Below are positions 1-11,800 of a DNA stretch of 64,000 nucleotides, in pieces; position 1 is the first letter of the stretch, and each line of letters opens with the position of its first letter. The notes beneath the pieces were generated by a model. It had not been told where the DNA came from. It did not search any database and was given only the letters and a program-made list of their open reading frames with translations. The translations under genes and the position numbers were made by a program. The DNA is from Alopecurus myosuroides. Taxonomy: Eukaryota > Streptophyta > Magnoliopsida > Poales > Poaceae. The stretch lies in the NCBI GenBank assembly GCA_028641055.1, contig CM054062.1:235178376-235242375 (forward strand), in the 5' to 3' direction.

Positions 1-2672
1 GCGAGAAGAAGTTGCCGGGTTACTCGGAGGGTCAGCTTGACATTTCCGAGTCTTTCAATGCCTTCGCCTCTGACTCGGACAGGGAGGCGATCTTGCCTTC
101 GTTGGCTAAGATCTCCATCTTATCAGCCCGAGGCCTCATCGGGCTAAACTTGGTGAAGACCTGGGTTAGCTTCCGCATCCAGCCCAACTCTATTCGTGAA
201 AAACTGATGTGCGCATATTCGGGTCAAACCACAGACCCGATCCGATACTCCACCAGCACCTTCGCTCCTAACGATACAAACAAGACGATTAAAGGTTTCT
301 TAACAGAGAAGCTCGAGGTAATCCGGAACATAGCCGGATTAGAGCCTTTTACCCTCGAGAACCCGGCCCCCGCAGTAAGTTTTATACCCTTTGATCTTGG
401 ATTCTAACAAGCCATCTTTTATCCGCTTCTCTTGACTCAATATTGGCCCTTACCCTGGCATTTTCACCTCAGGCCGATAATGCCTTTTGGACAATCGACA
501 CTCCTCCCAATTCTGGAGACGCAGAGGAGGAAGATGACGCCGTTAATTCGGACGAAGGTGCATACTTAACCCCCTTGCACACATTATATCCTGTCTCCTC
601 TTTTTCCTTATGCTATATCTTCAATACCTTTCAGAACAAGAGGACCAAGACGAGGAAGAAGATACAGATGGCTGGGAAGAGTCCGCCAGCGAGGAGGACG
701 AGCCAGAGCCGGCCACCAAAGCTGGATCCAAAAGGAAATCCCAGAGGATCGCCCTCCAGGTTTTTATTCCGTTCCCTTGCACCTTAATTTTTGCTCCCAT
801 AACGTCATTTCGGGGCTAACCCCACCTTCACCCCTTTTGATCATAAATGAAGGAGCCACCCGCGACTAGGCGCCGAGTAACCCGGAACCATCCGGGCAAC
901 GAGGCCCTTAACCCGGGCACTTCATCGCCCCCGGCTCGACACTCTGGTATTTATATCGTAAATAAAAACTCTTTCCGGACATTCCTTTGCAACATAATCT
1001 CAAACCTTGCTTGGCATTTTTCAGTATCTTCCGGATCTAGCAGCGGCTTTCCTTCGGACTTCCCGGTGAACACCGGGTAAACGCCTTTTCCTGACATTAT
1101 ACCGAGCCTTTATCGCCTTTTTCATAACCGAAGATTAATTGTGCCTTCGCACCTTCTTCAGAGCCACGGTTGTTATTAGCGACCAGGAGGACACTGAGGC
1201 TAAGATCCGGGTCGAGAACGAGCCGGCTGATGATGCCTTCACCACAACTGGCGACGAGCAAGCGTCGCCACCGGAGCTAGCTAGGCATGACACCGGGTAT
1301 CCAATCGCTTCGCACGCGGGCGAGAAGGAGAAGGGAGCAGCTTTGAGCGCGGGAGGGGGACCAGACTCCGACATTCGGATGACCCGGGTGCCGCAACCTG
1401 TTACAAGAAAAGCTCCTTTTCCCACTTTCCAGGTACCCGAGTCATCTAACTCGGATAACGCTGATTTTAACCAGCTGATGAGCGCTCTTCTCGCCATGAA
1501 AGCTTCGGAAGGAAATATCCTAGAGCGTATGGCTTCAGCACATCAGGTAATCTTACTTGACGCTTCTTACTATACATCCAGTCCCCAAGTTCCGAGCATA
1601 ATTTTCTGTAATTATTCTCGGTACTTCGCATAATAATTTTCTGTAATTATTTCCTCAGAAGGAAATATTCTCGCGATATCCGGCTTACAGTTGCACTCAT
1701 TCTTTGCAGGCGGAGATAACTCAGTCGGATGAAACATTACTTAAAACTGAGCAGCTCTTGCTTGCGGAAACAAAGCGTAGGGAAACCCTTGAAGCGGAGA
1801 TAAAGACTTTGAAAAAAGATGTCTCCAAATACAAGAACAAATACAATGCTGCCCAATCCTCGCTGAATAACCTGTCGACTCAAATTACGGACACTTACCG
1901 TATCTTGCTAAGTAAGCTTGCTATTTGCAATTAACTTGCGTATCTCTATCTTGCCGTTGTAATAACCAATATTACTGATATGCTTTTGTGTGTTTCGATT
2001 GCAGGTGCTAACCTTGCTGCTCCGGAGGAGAACGCCGTTACTCAGGCCAAAACTCTGAAGACTGTGCTCCGGACATTTTTTGCCGGCACGAAACTTTTGC
2101 TGGATGCTATAAAGTGGCCTTCGGAGGTATACCCGGGCGAAGAAAATCTCGTGCAGGCCCTTTCCACAGCGCCTGGATGGATTGAAATATTGAAGCGTTC
2201 GTCTTGCCGGATTGGGATGACCCGGGCTTTGACGCTGGCGAAGGCTTATTTTCCTAAGCTTGACCCGGCCAAGGTAGTATCCGGGTTCCCAGAATTCAAG
2301 GCTGACGGGTCTAAGTTTAAACCCCAGGACTTCAAAGCTATACAATCTTCGGTACGTCACTCGGCCACAACTTTGGCAGATAAAATGGATCTAAACACAA
2401 TTATGAGCTCATATGACTCTGAGGGCAAGGTTATTCTGGTGGAGGCACCCCCTCCTTTTGATATGCTGGAAAAGTGGTCGACTGACCTGGCCAGGAGGAA
2501 AGAAGAGGCTGCGAAGAGAGAGACCGAACTAGGCGTAAAGCCGTCTACCTCAACACCAGCCGTTCCTCCACCTGTCCGTCCTGACATGAAGAGTCCGGGT
2601 AAAACTGCTGTCAAAGCCAAGGAGCAAGTCCAAGACGAAGACCCGGAGGACCACTCCCAGGATGCCGAATAG
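1..2672 (+). CDS. Accessory antisense ORF of the gypsy element, multi-exon, 5' end outside window
   Basis: Protein of the 'putative gypsy-type transposon' family (the domain known in Pfam as Transposase_28) followed by acidic and coiled-coil segments. Function is unknown. Open blocks are joined by GT-AG introns in matching phase at about 1-374, 473-557, 635-759, 853-946, 1025-1076, 1162-1546, 1710-1911 and 2005-2672, ending in a TAG stop. Exon 1 holds the conserved globular part (SFRIQPNSIREKL region). Exons 2-3 are rich in Glu and Asp. The exon at 1710-1911 is a predicted coiled coil (EAEIKTLKKDVSKYKNKY). The last exon has a Pro-rich acidic tail. It runs against the sense of gag. The first two splice joins keep frame and are well supported; the short exons at 853 and 1025 are less certain. 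It looks intact in the window. Confidence 0.7.
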
Positions 2673-3719
2673 GATGATACCTAGTGCTTTGCATTTCTCG
2701 AGACTGATATGATCTTTAGCGGTGCGCCTGTGCAACATTGATACTGATATTAAGACTTTTGCGCTTGTTAATTTATGATAACTCTTTTGCCTCTCCCGGC
2801 TTTTGATAATCTCGATCCTTGTGTTATATGTAAGCTTATTCTCGATACTTTGAACTCTTGCTTTTGATTCCCTTTTGAGACTCGGCTAACCGAGTATCAT
2901 AAGTTTTGATAGACGGACTTTTCTTTAAGTCCCCAAGACTCGGAAACTAAGGTTTACGAGCTTTAGTAGTTAAGCAGTTTGCTTCTGTCTCGAAGTCACC
3001 AGTCCCCATGACCCAAAGTACGAGCTAATGGGGCGTGGCCTTTCTCAGATGACAAACTGCTCTTTACCAAGCTGAAGACCAATAGCTATTCACATAAATA
3101 CTGAAGTCATGCTTAATACTTGTTGAGTTTCCGGCTATTTGAGCCTTATACTCTGCATGGACTTGTGGTTTAGATGACCCTTTTGATTATCTTGTACTGT
3201 AAGCCGGCTTTCGCGTGGATACCATGTTGTTACATCTATACGAAAAACAGGGTCAAGCAAGTCCCATTGGGCTGCATAGTTTGATTGTAATCGTAAGCGA
3301 ACAGATCATGCCACTTTAGCGCGAGTCACATCAAGCTTAAGTAAGAATAATCAAGAAATTTGGCTCCTTTGTCCGGTTATAAGATTGCAGCCGTACCCGT
3401 TTTTTCGAGTAATCAGCCCTCATAACTCATAGGCATCAAGGCCGGGTCTCCGGGTTTGTGATTACTTATTTAAGCACACCAATCCCCGAAGACCTATATG
3501 CACGTGACGTATTTCGATGATACTGACATATTGATAATAACAAGCATTACTTACTTGTAACTGAAGCAAAGACCATGATAAGACTCGAAACCATCTTCTT
3601 TTATTGATAAAAATTTCTTTTTTGAATCAGCAGGCCGCCTCATTAAAAACCTTCCAGTCCCCTTAGGTACCCTGGGTAGGAAAAGAGTGCGTATGAAACC
3701 TGCCGCCCATTACACTGCT
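2673..3719. other. Non-coding internal part of the gypsy element
   Basis: This stretch lies between the stop codon of the antisense ORF and the truncated end of the gag-pol frame. I find no ORF of note on either strand. In an intact relative, reverse transcriptase, RNase H and integrase would sit next to the protease, so this is where the pol deletion closed up. T-rich and Pro/Glu-codon-poor sequence with several near repeats of a 'pyrimidine tract plus actcgg' motif is visible, of unknown meaning. Confidence 0.5.
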
Positions 3720-6700
3720 TTAGTTATTCTCGAGAGTCGGCCCCGCGTTGGTACGGCCGATGCACATTCTCCACTTGCTAGGCCCTTTCATAATGAGTAC
3801 CGGATTTGCTAGCCAATCCGGGTATATCGTCCTTGAAGCGTGATCAGCTGCGGATGGCGGTACGTCTTCTTCTTCCCTTCTAGGAGTTTTGAAACAATCG
3901 CTCCTGATGAAGCCTACCATCTTAGGGTTTTGTTCTGCCCTAACTTTTGCTTTGTCCCCCTCAGGAGTTGGCTTTTTTGACGTTGTTCTCTCTTCTAGGT
4001 CCATCTGAGAACGGTAATGTTTGAGCTCTTCCTTCCTGCAGGCTTGCTCGGCCATTGCCGCGTCTCCCTCATCACATTCGGCTGCTATATCTCGATTTCC
4101 GTGTATTGTAATGGTCTTCTTGGGACCCGGGATTTTCAGCTGTAGGTACACATAACACGGTCTTGCCATGAACTTGGCATAAGCCGGCCTTCCAAACAAT
4201 GCATGATAAGGACTGCGCAACTTTACTACCTCAAAGGTAAGCCACTCGACTCGGTAATTGTCCTTTGACTCTCCAAAAGCTACTTCCAGTGCCACCTTTC
4301 CTTCGGGGCATGCCGAATGACCCGGCACTATCCCGTAAAAAACTGTTGTACTCTTTTGCAGCTGCGATTCCTTTAAGCCCATACGCAGAAAAGTTTCCCA
4401 GTACAGGATATTGATACTACTTCCTCCATCCATCAAGACTTTTTTCAGTTCGTAGCCGTTGACCTGTGGCGCCACTACCAAAGCTAAGACTCCCGGGTGG
4501 TCAACTCTGTCCGGGTGATCCTTCCTGCTCCATGTTACCTCTTGTTCTGACCACCTCAAATATCTTGGAACAGCGGAAGAGACCGAATTAACTGCTTGTT
4601 TCAGTATCTTCTTATCCTTGTTAGAGCCTCCCGTAGTGTGCACATGATATTGACCCAGCTGTTTGGGGTTAGCTTGGAAACCTCCCGCTCCCCCTTGATT
4701 GTTACCTTGATTTCCGGCTGGCGGGTTGCCGGCTGGGGGCGGTCCGTTGCCTAAATTTCCACCTAGGCCCGGGCCTCCTCCTCGGCCTGCACCTCGCATG
4801 GCTCTGTTCACTTCCTCGTTCTTCCACCTTTGTAAGTCGGCACATAGCTCCAATGAATGATTGGCCGGCTTGCCGTTCCTGCTATGCTTCGGGCATGCCA
4901 TCCTAAATATGTCCCAACTGTTGCTTGGTCTTGGAGGTCCTTGGTAGTGTCCCCCATTGTGATTTCCAGTATTAAAATTTCCTTCGGATCTAGGTCTTGA
5001 AGACCCGGCCTCCGTGTTGGCTACAAACTCGGAATTCCCTTCAAACGGTCGTTTGTTCTGGCTGTTTCCATTATTGTTTGGCGCCGATACATTGCCGGTT
5101 TTCCCACTGCTACTTGTGTTTGCTTTTGCTTTCTTGTCATCAACTTCCTCCTCTGTGGTATCCGTTGCAGCGTGTTTGTTGCACGCATCCATTAACTCTC
5201 CCATCGTAACCTCCGCTGCATTCCTACTAGATTTCATGCGAGTTAGCTTTTGCACTAAAGGAACATACTTACATGTTTTTGCCATGGCTTGTAGCGCGTC
5301 CTTAGGCTGGATATCTGTAGACGAGTGGAGTATCTCCATAACCCGGCGCACCCAGCTGCGTGCTGACTCTCCTTTCTTCTGAACGCATCTTTCTAAATCA
5401 TCAATAGTAAATAACTTTCTGCATGTCCCATGAAAGTGCTTGATAAACGCGGTCTTTAACTCCTCCCACGATTTGATCGACTTTTCCGGTAAATTGGTGA
5501 ACCATAACTTTTACATGAATTTGGCTTGGAGATTCTCGGATGCGTTGCGAATCGACATCGCCATCTCGTAGCTGCTCAGCCACGTTTCTGGATCCATTGT
5601 TGGCTCATAATTTACTTCTTTCCCCGGTTCTTTGAACTTCTCCGGGTAAGGTTCTGCTCTGATATCGTCCGAGAGGCACTTGGGTCCCGCCAGGGTGGTT
5701 GGGGGTGGTCTTACTCGGGAGGCGCGTGACCCGGCTGGGGGTGCCACGAGGTGCGGCGCCACCGGCAATTCGTGCCCAGCAGACCCGGCCCCGGCTCTTC
5801 TGACCCTGGAACTGTCCACCACCGCCTGCGCTGCTGATACTACTGGTACTGTCTGGATACGCGGTGGAGGCGGCATTTGCTGCTGTTCTTCCCTTCGTCG
5901 TGCCGCACTTGCTTGGACATTGCCCTGTTGCTGACTGGCGTACGGCGTCCCATGCATTCCGCTTCTATGATCCGGATAATTGGCTTGCTGTGCTACCGCA
6001 GTGTGTAGCAGATCGATCGCTCGTCGGGTTCCTTCCGCATGAGGCGAATCTCCCACAGGAATCTGGTTTAATGCGAGCGTTGCTGCGTACACGTTGTCCA
6101 TGGGATTGTTGTAATGACCTGCTGGTGTGTGGAATCGTGATGGTGGTGGCGGCATGGTATTGCCGGCTGTCACCCCCGTCTGTGGCAAAGGTAACCCGGC
6201 TGGCGCGTTTACCGGATGTGCTCCCGTTGACGGTCGCGGTATGGTCCCTTGGTTCGCCGGTGGAATCGGCTGATCTTGAGGCGTGAACACCAGGGCAGTC
6301 GGGTTAATAACCCCTCCTGTTGCCGGCAGCATAGTTCGGTGCCTTTGGTGCATCCTTGTCGTTTCCTCCCGGAGCCGGGTCTCTCGGTCATCCAATTCGC
6401 GCTGCCGCGCGACCATCCCCTGCCTTTCTGCTTCCACTTGCCTTCTTTGCTGCTCCAATGCACGACGAGCCACGTCCAGGTCTCTTACGCGCTCTGCCGC
6501 GTTTTCTGGGGTAATAACTGTGGCCAAGACTGTGGGGTCCAAGATCAAATTATTATCAAACAGAGCCGGGTGGCGCGGATTCGAGGGGCCCGCCCCCGGT
6601 GTCCGGTTTGCTTGGAACCCAAACATATTTGCGTGTCGCTCCTCGTCTGCTGGGCGACTGGTGACTGATGCCGACTCTCCATCGACCTGGACCAAGACCG

Positions 6701-7343
6701 GGTCAACTGTACCTTGCTGCTGGGCCACTGCCTGAGCCGCCCCGACTGGCGCCGCGGCCGCGTTTTCTTGATTGAGGTTGGTCGCGGGAGCCGCATAAAC
6801 TGCAACCCGGCGCATGATGCCCGGTGTAGATTCGTATTGTTCTTCCCCGCTGTTTTCCTTTTCATATCGATCCTCCGACAAATCCCGTATAGACTTGGTA
6901 TCATCCTCCCTCTCTATCTGACCCGTTGTTCCAATCGACTCTTCTTTTTCCGATCGGACATACGTGTCTTCTCCTGACACAGAATCAGATCCAATATTAT
7001 CACAATTCGAACTGGAAGTACATACCATACCGATGAAGACGTTGATGCTGCCGACTGTCACGACGGATCCAGTTTCGAGGTGATCCGACTCTGGCCCCCA
7101 GCCAGAATCGTCTACCATCTTCTCTCCTTTGCTGTTGACGTAGATTTCTCCGACGATGAGGTTCTTCATGCCCTTCCGAGCTTCTCCCGTGATGTAAACA
7201 CCTTTGGACGCAGGCCCCACGGTGGGCGCCAACTGTCGTGGGATAATCACGGCAGATGTTACCTGGGGTAACTGATCTTGGGGCAAGTCGACACAGGTAT
7301 TCGGGAGAGGGTTTAGCTCAAAGGAAGACATAACGGAAAGCAA
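3720..7343 (-). pseudogene. gag-aspartic protease polyprotein with one in-frame stop, truncated in RT
   Basis: Gag packages the element RNA and the protease matures it. A single minus-strand frame runs from 7343 (first ATG 7331, inside the LTR) to 3720, broken by one TAA at 5511-5513. The frame resumes at once with a normal gag sequence (KLWFTNLPEKSIKSWEELK), so the stop is a point lesion, not a domain border. Order: variable Gln/Pro-rich leader, retroviral-type gag domain across the stop, a Cys/His cluster (CPKH...NHSLELC, about 4835-4905) in place of a CCHC knuckle, a Gly/Asn-rich linker, then protease with LMDGGSSINIL near 4416-4437. The active site reads D-G-G-S; I recall this variant in related grass elements. 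The end has the RT entry motif YPDWLANP...KWRMCI and then leaves the family after Ile, near 3770. Confidence 0.85.
7213..7231 (-). promoter_or_regulatory. Primer binding site of the gypsy element
   Basis: On the minus strand this reads TGGCGCCCACCGTGGGGCC, two bases after the LTR end. It begins with the TGG needed to pair with a tRNA CCA end. The same string is familiar from grass gypsy elements. I could not assign the tRNA with certainty. Confidence 0.7.
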
Positions 7344-7687
7344 TCTAAGAACCGGAAAATAACTCGCCGGATCTCAATATGAATTATGCTGGATACTCGA
7401 TAACAGGTGTTACAACTATGACCTGAATCTCTGGCAAACTAAACCTAGGGGCCGGTTTATAAAGCACCCGTACACCCCTAACTTGCCCTTCAAGGCACAT
7501 CCTGAGTCCTATTCGAACTCTGCTTACAAACCCTAGCTTTCCTTACCGCAACCCACAATCCGGGTTACGAGGCCTACAAACTTTGGGCCTTCCAGAAGTC
7601 TCTTTATTCTTAGCCGGATCCTGCGCAACATCCTTTGGGCCGGGTCACACCTTGGAGTGGGCCTACCGGGTTACTATCCCCCCATCA
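7234..7687 (-). repeat. 5' LTR of the gypsy element (provisional ends)
   Basis: The inner end is fixed by the adjacent primer site: the plus strand begins TGTCGTGGGAT here. The outer end is set at ATCCCCCCATCA because it forms an imperfect inverted match (TG...CA) with the inner end. That gives 454 bp. The partner LTR is outside the window, so neither the outer end nor a TSD can be confirmed. Confidence 0.6.
7456..7463 (-). promoter_or_regulatory. TATA box in gypsy LTR
   Basis: TTTATAAA in the middle of the LTR, about 220 bp upstream (minus sense) of the LTR inner end. It is the only good TATA match in the LTR. The motif is a palindrome, so orientation comes from the element, not the motif. 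Confidence 0.5.
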
Positions 7688-7689
7688 CT

Positions 7690-8545
7690 GCCCCCACCTC
7701 CAACTGCTGCTTCAGGTTGCTCAACAGGAGACCAGCCTCCAACATTCTCTTCAGATAAATGTTCATAAGGAGGAGACTGTACGAAATAGTCCTGCCTATC
7801 TTCCAAGATTGGGGGAGATTCCATATCCAATTCCTCTACAACAAAATTATCAGGCCACACCTTGCCAGAAACCACAGAGGCATAAGTAATCATAGCCATG
7901 CTTTTGTTTTTTATAGTTAGATCAGGGGACACATTTTCTTTCTCGGCAGTAGGAGTAATAGGGGCCAAAACCCTCACATCTTGACAAATCTGCAGATTTC
8001 TGTAAAGGAGAACATTTTTTAGTGCCACCACCCAAATCAACATGTACCAGGGATCTCTTATCACTCATAGTCTCCATACTTTCACTAACATAACATCTAC
8101 TCTCTCTAGCAATAACATCAATCAGGAGTTCATTGTGATCATCATCACTCTCCTCTTCAAGGATATGCTCAGAAACATGCTGGAAAGGATGGGATATAGT
8201 TCTTTCCATCCCAGGTCTGCTAGAAGGAATCAAGATGCGGCCGACCTAACCTCTAGGCGAGGCAGCTGAAGCAACAGGGAAGTTATCCATTCTAGTACGC
8301 TTAGGTGAAGCGTGTGATTCATGGTTACCAGCAGGAATGGACATTTTAACAGCATGTGGTCCTTGCACCACAATAGACTCAATTTCATAGGAAACGTCAT
8401 AAAAGAAATCTCCAAGAACACCTTCCACATCACCAGATAACTGTGAAATGTCCCTACACACAAGGAGAATCCTACAGTACTCGAGATTATGCGGAGTAGC
8501 CTGATCCACCTCCAAGGTGACACCAACCAAGGAACCAGCGTAAGC
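7690..8545 (-). pseudogene. LINE ORF1-like / DUF4283-type protein remnant
   Basis: Three overlapping minus-strand open stretches (8530-8246, 8233-7922, 8064-7663) read as one decayed protein with frameshifts. The N-terminal piece (GVTLEVDQATPHNLEYCRI, then LGDFFYDVSYEIE) resembles the nucleic-acid-binding part of grass LINE ORF1 or DUF4283-zinc-knuckle proteins. The zinc knuckle itself is not visible. The C-terminal pieces are acidic. The left end is cut by the gypsy LTR at 7687. Its strand is opposite to the LINE ORF2 fragment that starts about 20 bp to the right; see findings. Family call is from memory and moderate. Confidence 0.5.
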
Positions 8546-8559
8546 TACATGAGAATAAC

Positions 8560-8808
8560 ATCTCTTTTAAACAGGTATAATTCCATGATATGCTACAATA
8601 GATACGATCTAACCAGCCTGCTAATGAAAAGGATCTTTGGGTTTACACTTGGGGAAATCTATAGTCATATTCTTGGTTCTATAATATGATTTTCAAACAT
8701 ATTTTAGCTCCAACTGTATTCCACTAGCTTTGGCAGCCTGCTTGCACAATGAAATTTAAGGTGTTTGCCTGGTTGCTTCTTAAAGATAGATTGAATCAAA
8801 GAGATATG
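8560..8808 (+). pseudogene. LINE ORF2 C-terminal part, left half (split by RLG-A)
   Basis: Non-LTR retrotransposon reverse-transcriptase protein, region after the RT domain. Plus-strand reading with minor frameshifts gives DLWVYTWGN, then HILAPTVFH, LWQPAC and KVFAWLLLKDRLNQRDM. That is the zf-RVT entry signature (W-K-x-K...FxWLLLxDRLxTRD). The reading stops at 8808, where an LTR begins, and resumes at 31324 in the same frame with CTC AAA AGA. The two halves together form one domain. Confidence 0.8.
8804..8808. repeat. Target site duplication ATATG, left copy
   Basis: ATATG directly before the LTR start TGTAAGGCC at 8809. It matches 31319-31323 exactly, fixing both ends of the RLG-A insertion. 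Confidence 0.9.
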
Positions 8809-11800
8809 TGTAAGGCCCCCAGAACAACGGTCCAAGGACCTCCGATATGTATACATTCACGATCCCAGATCACACCAGTCGTGAACAACATATCAAGTTG
8901 GCATACATATACAACATTCATTACACGATTACTTAAAGGTTCTACAGCAAGGTATGGTCACATGACCAAGTCTAACACAACTGCCACGCAGGGAAGGTAA
9001 TTCAAAAAACACACCAGAAGTCAACAACACACAATGAGGTAGAGCCCAAGTCACGCCTTAACCTACAGACTGCTGACCAGGAGACGAGGCTAGTTCGCAG
9101 GGCCATCAGTGCAGTACTCCTCCTCGTAGAACTCCTCCTGGGGCTGCTCCTCGAAGTCTGGCAGGTAGATACCAGGGACGAAACCAATATGAGTACATTT
9201 GAATGTACTATGCAAGACATCCTTTATGAAGCTTTAGAATGCAAGTATGCTTATATAGAGGAGTGGGTAGGCTATACATAGGGTTCACAACCCATAATGG
9301 ATGAAAGATACATCATGGTTGATTTTGACATCTCTATATCTTTGTTGAAGAAGATACTTCGAAAGAAAATATATAGTTTTCTTTATATTGTAGATATTGC
9401 ATGTCCAAGAGGTTTTGTAAGACTTTGTTTGAAAACAAAGGTTTTCTTTGCAAAACTTCTTTTAAAACAACTTCCAGCTTTTTTTCATCCGTACCTCACA
9501 GGTACAAGTTTCCTCTTTTCAGTACCTCACAGGTACAAAATTCCTTTTAAAAAACATCCTTCTTGAGAACATTGACACAATACTAGCTACATGGCCATTC
9601 AACTATCCATATCCGAGGACGCGGCTATTCCGAATAGTTTAACTCTGTAGAGGTGTACACAATCCACAAGATTCAGAACATCCGCCTTGAGCAACCATGG
9701 ACTGTCTCTGACAGTATGCGAACATCAGATAACTGGTCCTAACTTTCCACTATGTTCAAGCTAGCAAATGACTTATCTCTTCAATTGGGTTTGTTCTCCC
9801 CGGCACCGTGTCACACACAGCCATGACAGGAGACCCAACTACTGCGGCCGGAGGGAAAATTAATCCCACACTTTGTATGCCTCGTGTTTCATTACTTGGC
9901 GACATTTCGATTCAAGGGATCACATCCCTTATAGAAATTTTAAATAGAGCACACACTAACAAGAACAAATTTCCATCCAAGCCCCTTTCCCATGGTGGGG
10001 TAGAGTGGCAGTACGTTAAAGGTTGTCCGGCGAAGACTAGGTTATGTGTCATTTTTTAAGACACTTTTTTTTCCAAAATGACCACCTCACAATCCTCCTA
10101 TGGACAAGGCTCCGCCTTTCCACCGGGTTTTCCATAAAGCCTTTGTTTTGCAAAAGTCACATTATTAGGGTGTCCACTTAGGGACTTCATGTTATTTTAT
10201 TTTTGGTGGTAATAATACCATACGGTGGCTATGGGCTTGGTATAAACTACTGGCATGATATAAACTTATATAGTTTTAATAGTAGTAATAACCATAACAA
10301 AAATAGTTTTGTTAATTAAAGTTTTGTAAAACTTCAGAAGTGAAAACATGCATGGTAGATAATGATAAGTGTACGTGAAAGCATCAGGATGGCTTGCCTT
10401 GAAACTCCTTCTGCCCCTGGCTTTGAAGTAGCTCGAACTTGACACAAAGCTCTACAACTCCTTCTTCTCCTTCGTTTTCTAGCGTCGTGAAAAGAATAAA
10501 GGACACACACTCAGAACCAATGAAGGCAAGCAATAATACCAAGCAACACGTACAACAAGCAACTTATACTAATGCAACCACTCAAGTATGTGTCGAGAAA
10601 ACCACACATCAACACACATGGCATAAATGCTAGTACTAGAATACTTCTGGTTGGAAAACCATATCCCACATCCTAAATATCATAGGTTGGGTGGGTGTAC
10701 CACTCTCATACTAAGACATTGAAGAATCTAAAAATAGCCTTTGGTCACTAGGGTGAGACTACTAAAGTAATAACAAACATCCAAAGCAATACCCATGCTA
10801 GTGGGTATTAACAACAACACAAGCAAGCATCACTAAATAAGTTTACCAATAATCCATTGAATGGATAACTAACTAATACAAGTCACAACAATAGCACTGG
10901 TACCATACTCATGCTAAAGTAACCACTCAGAATATTTTAAGTAGCAAAGCAAACCACATATGAACAAGGTTGTTACTGACTATGCTCAACCTACACAAAG
11001 ACTAAAGAAACACTCAATCATAAATGTAACTAAACAAACCAGTGGCTCAACCACTTGTAACAAGTCATAAGACACACTCTAGAACACAAACATCATATGA
11101 GATAAGTATAGCTAGAAATAGGAAAATAGCATGGGGTTCACTAATAGCATAATAGTATGGAAGATTACTACATAAGCATGCCTAAGAAATAGTGTATTCC
11201 ACAACTAATACCAACTAGCAACTAAAAGAGCTATGCCATAATAACATGAGTGGAAACATGCTAAACATGTTAGGCTTACACCCATAAAATAGGAAGGCAA
11301 TAATACTAGAACAATTCATAATTTCTAGGGGTACCACTAATACAATAATAGAGAAGCAATCAAACACTACAAGAATGCATTTTCCTTAAGAAGCAACACA
11401 TGTCTATAAATCCTCCAAATAATAGAGGTATACACTTTACACATTCTAGTGAACAATTATACCCAAAACTAATTCTTCCAAAAAAAACTACTCAACAAGA
11501 ATCAATCAAGTCTAATTAATCATGCTTTTCTAACAACCAAGAACAAGCATCAAAATAACATGTTAGAAAAATCAGTAGCTAAGCACTCTCCTTATGCTCA
11601 AACAACACTTTCTAAAATTAAGCCACTCAAGGGAATTTTGATCCACACATAATCCTCAACACTAGGAAATATTTCTATTAGTGCAAAACACACTCAATTA
11701 ATCAAAGGAAACAATTAATAACACACATGAGCAAAAACTAGACTACTAGGAATACGCCTATGGTGGAGAAATTGTATTTCTCACAAAAATGAAATGGGAC

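Larger units (their letters stand above)
1..7687 (-). mobile_element. Ty3/gypsy retrotransposon, Tat/Grande-like, pol-deleted, open at left edge
   Basis: Read on the minus strand the order is LTR (7687-7234), primer binding site (7231-7213), gag plus aspartic protease (to 3720), a non-coding stretch, then an accessory ORF on the opposite strand (1-2672). The second LTR must lie left of the window. Accessory antisense ORFs of this kind are known in the Tat lineage of plant gypsy elements (Grande, Ogre, Retand), which is why I place it there. Reverse transcriptase, RNase H and integrase are missing: the polyprotein stops just after the first conserved stretch of reverse transcriptase. The element is therefore non-autonomous as it stands. 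Lineage assignment is from memory of the families, not a search. Confidence 0.85.

Noticed and set aside
1135..1497. Minus-strand ORF opposite an exon of the antisense gene
   Set aside because: Shadow frame of the plus-strand exon; no family features.
5526..6977. Several plus-strand ORFs of 60-150 codons
   Set aside because: They lie opposite the gag-protease frame and have the composition of a reversed Pro/Gln-rich protein.
9297..10059. Plus-strand ORFs in the RLG-A LTR
   Set aside because: Inside an LTR, short, with no family likeness.
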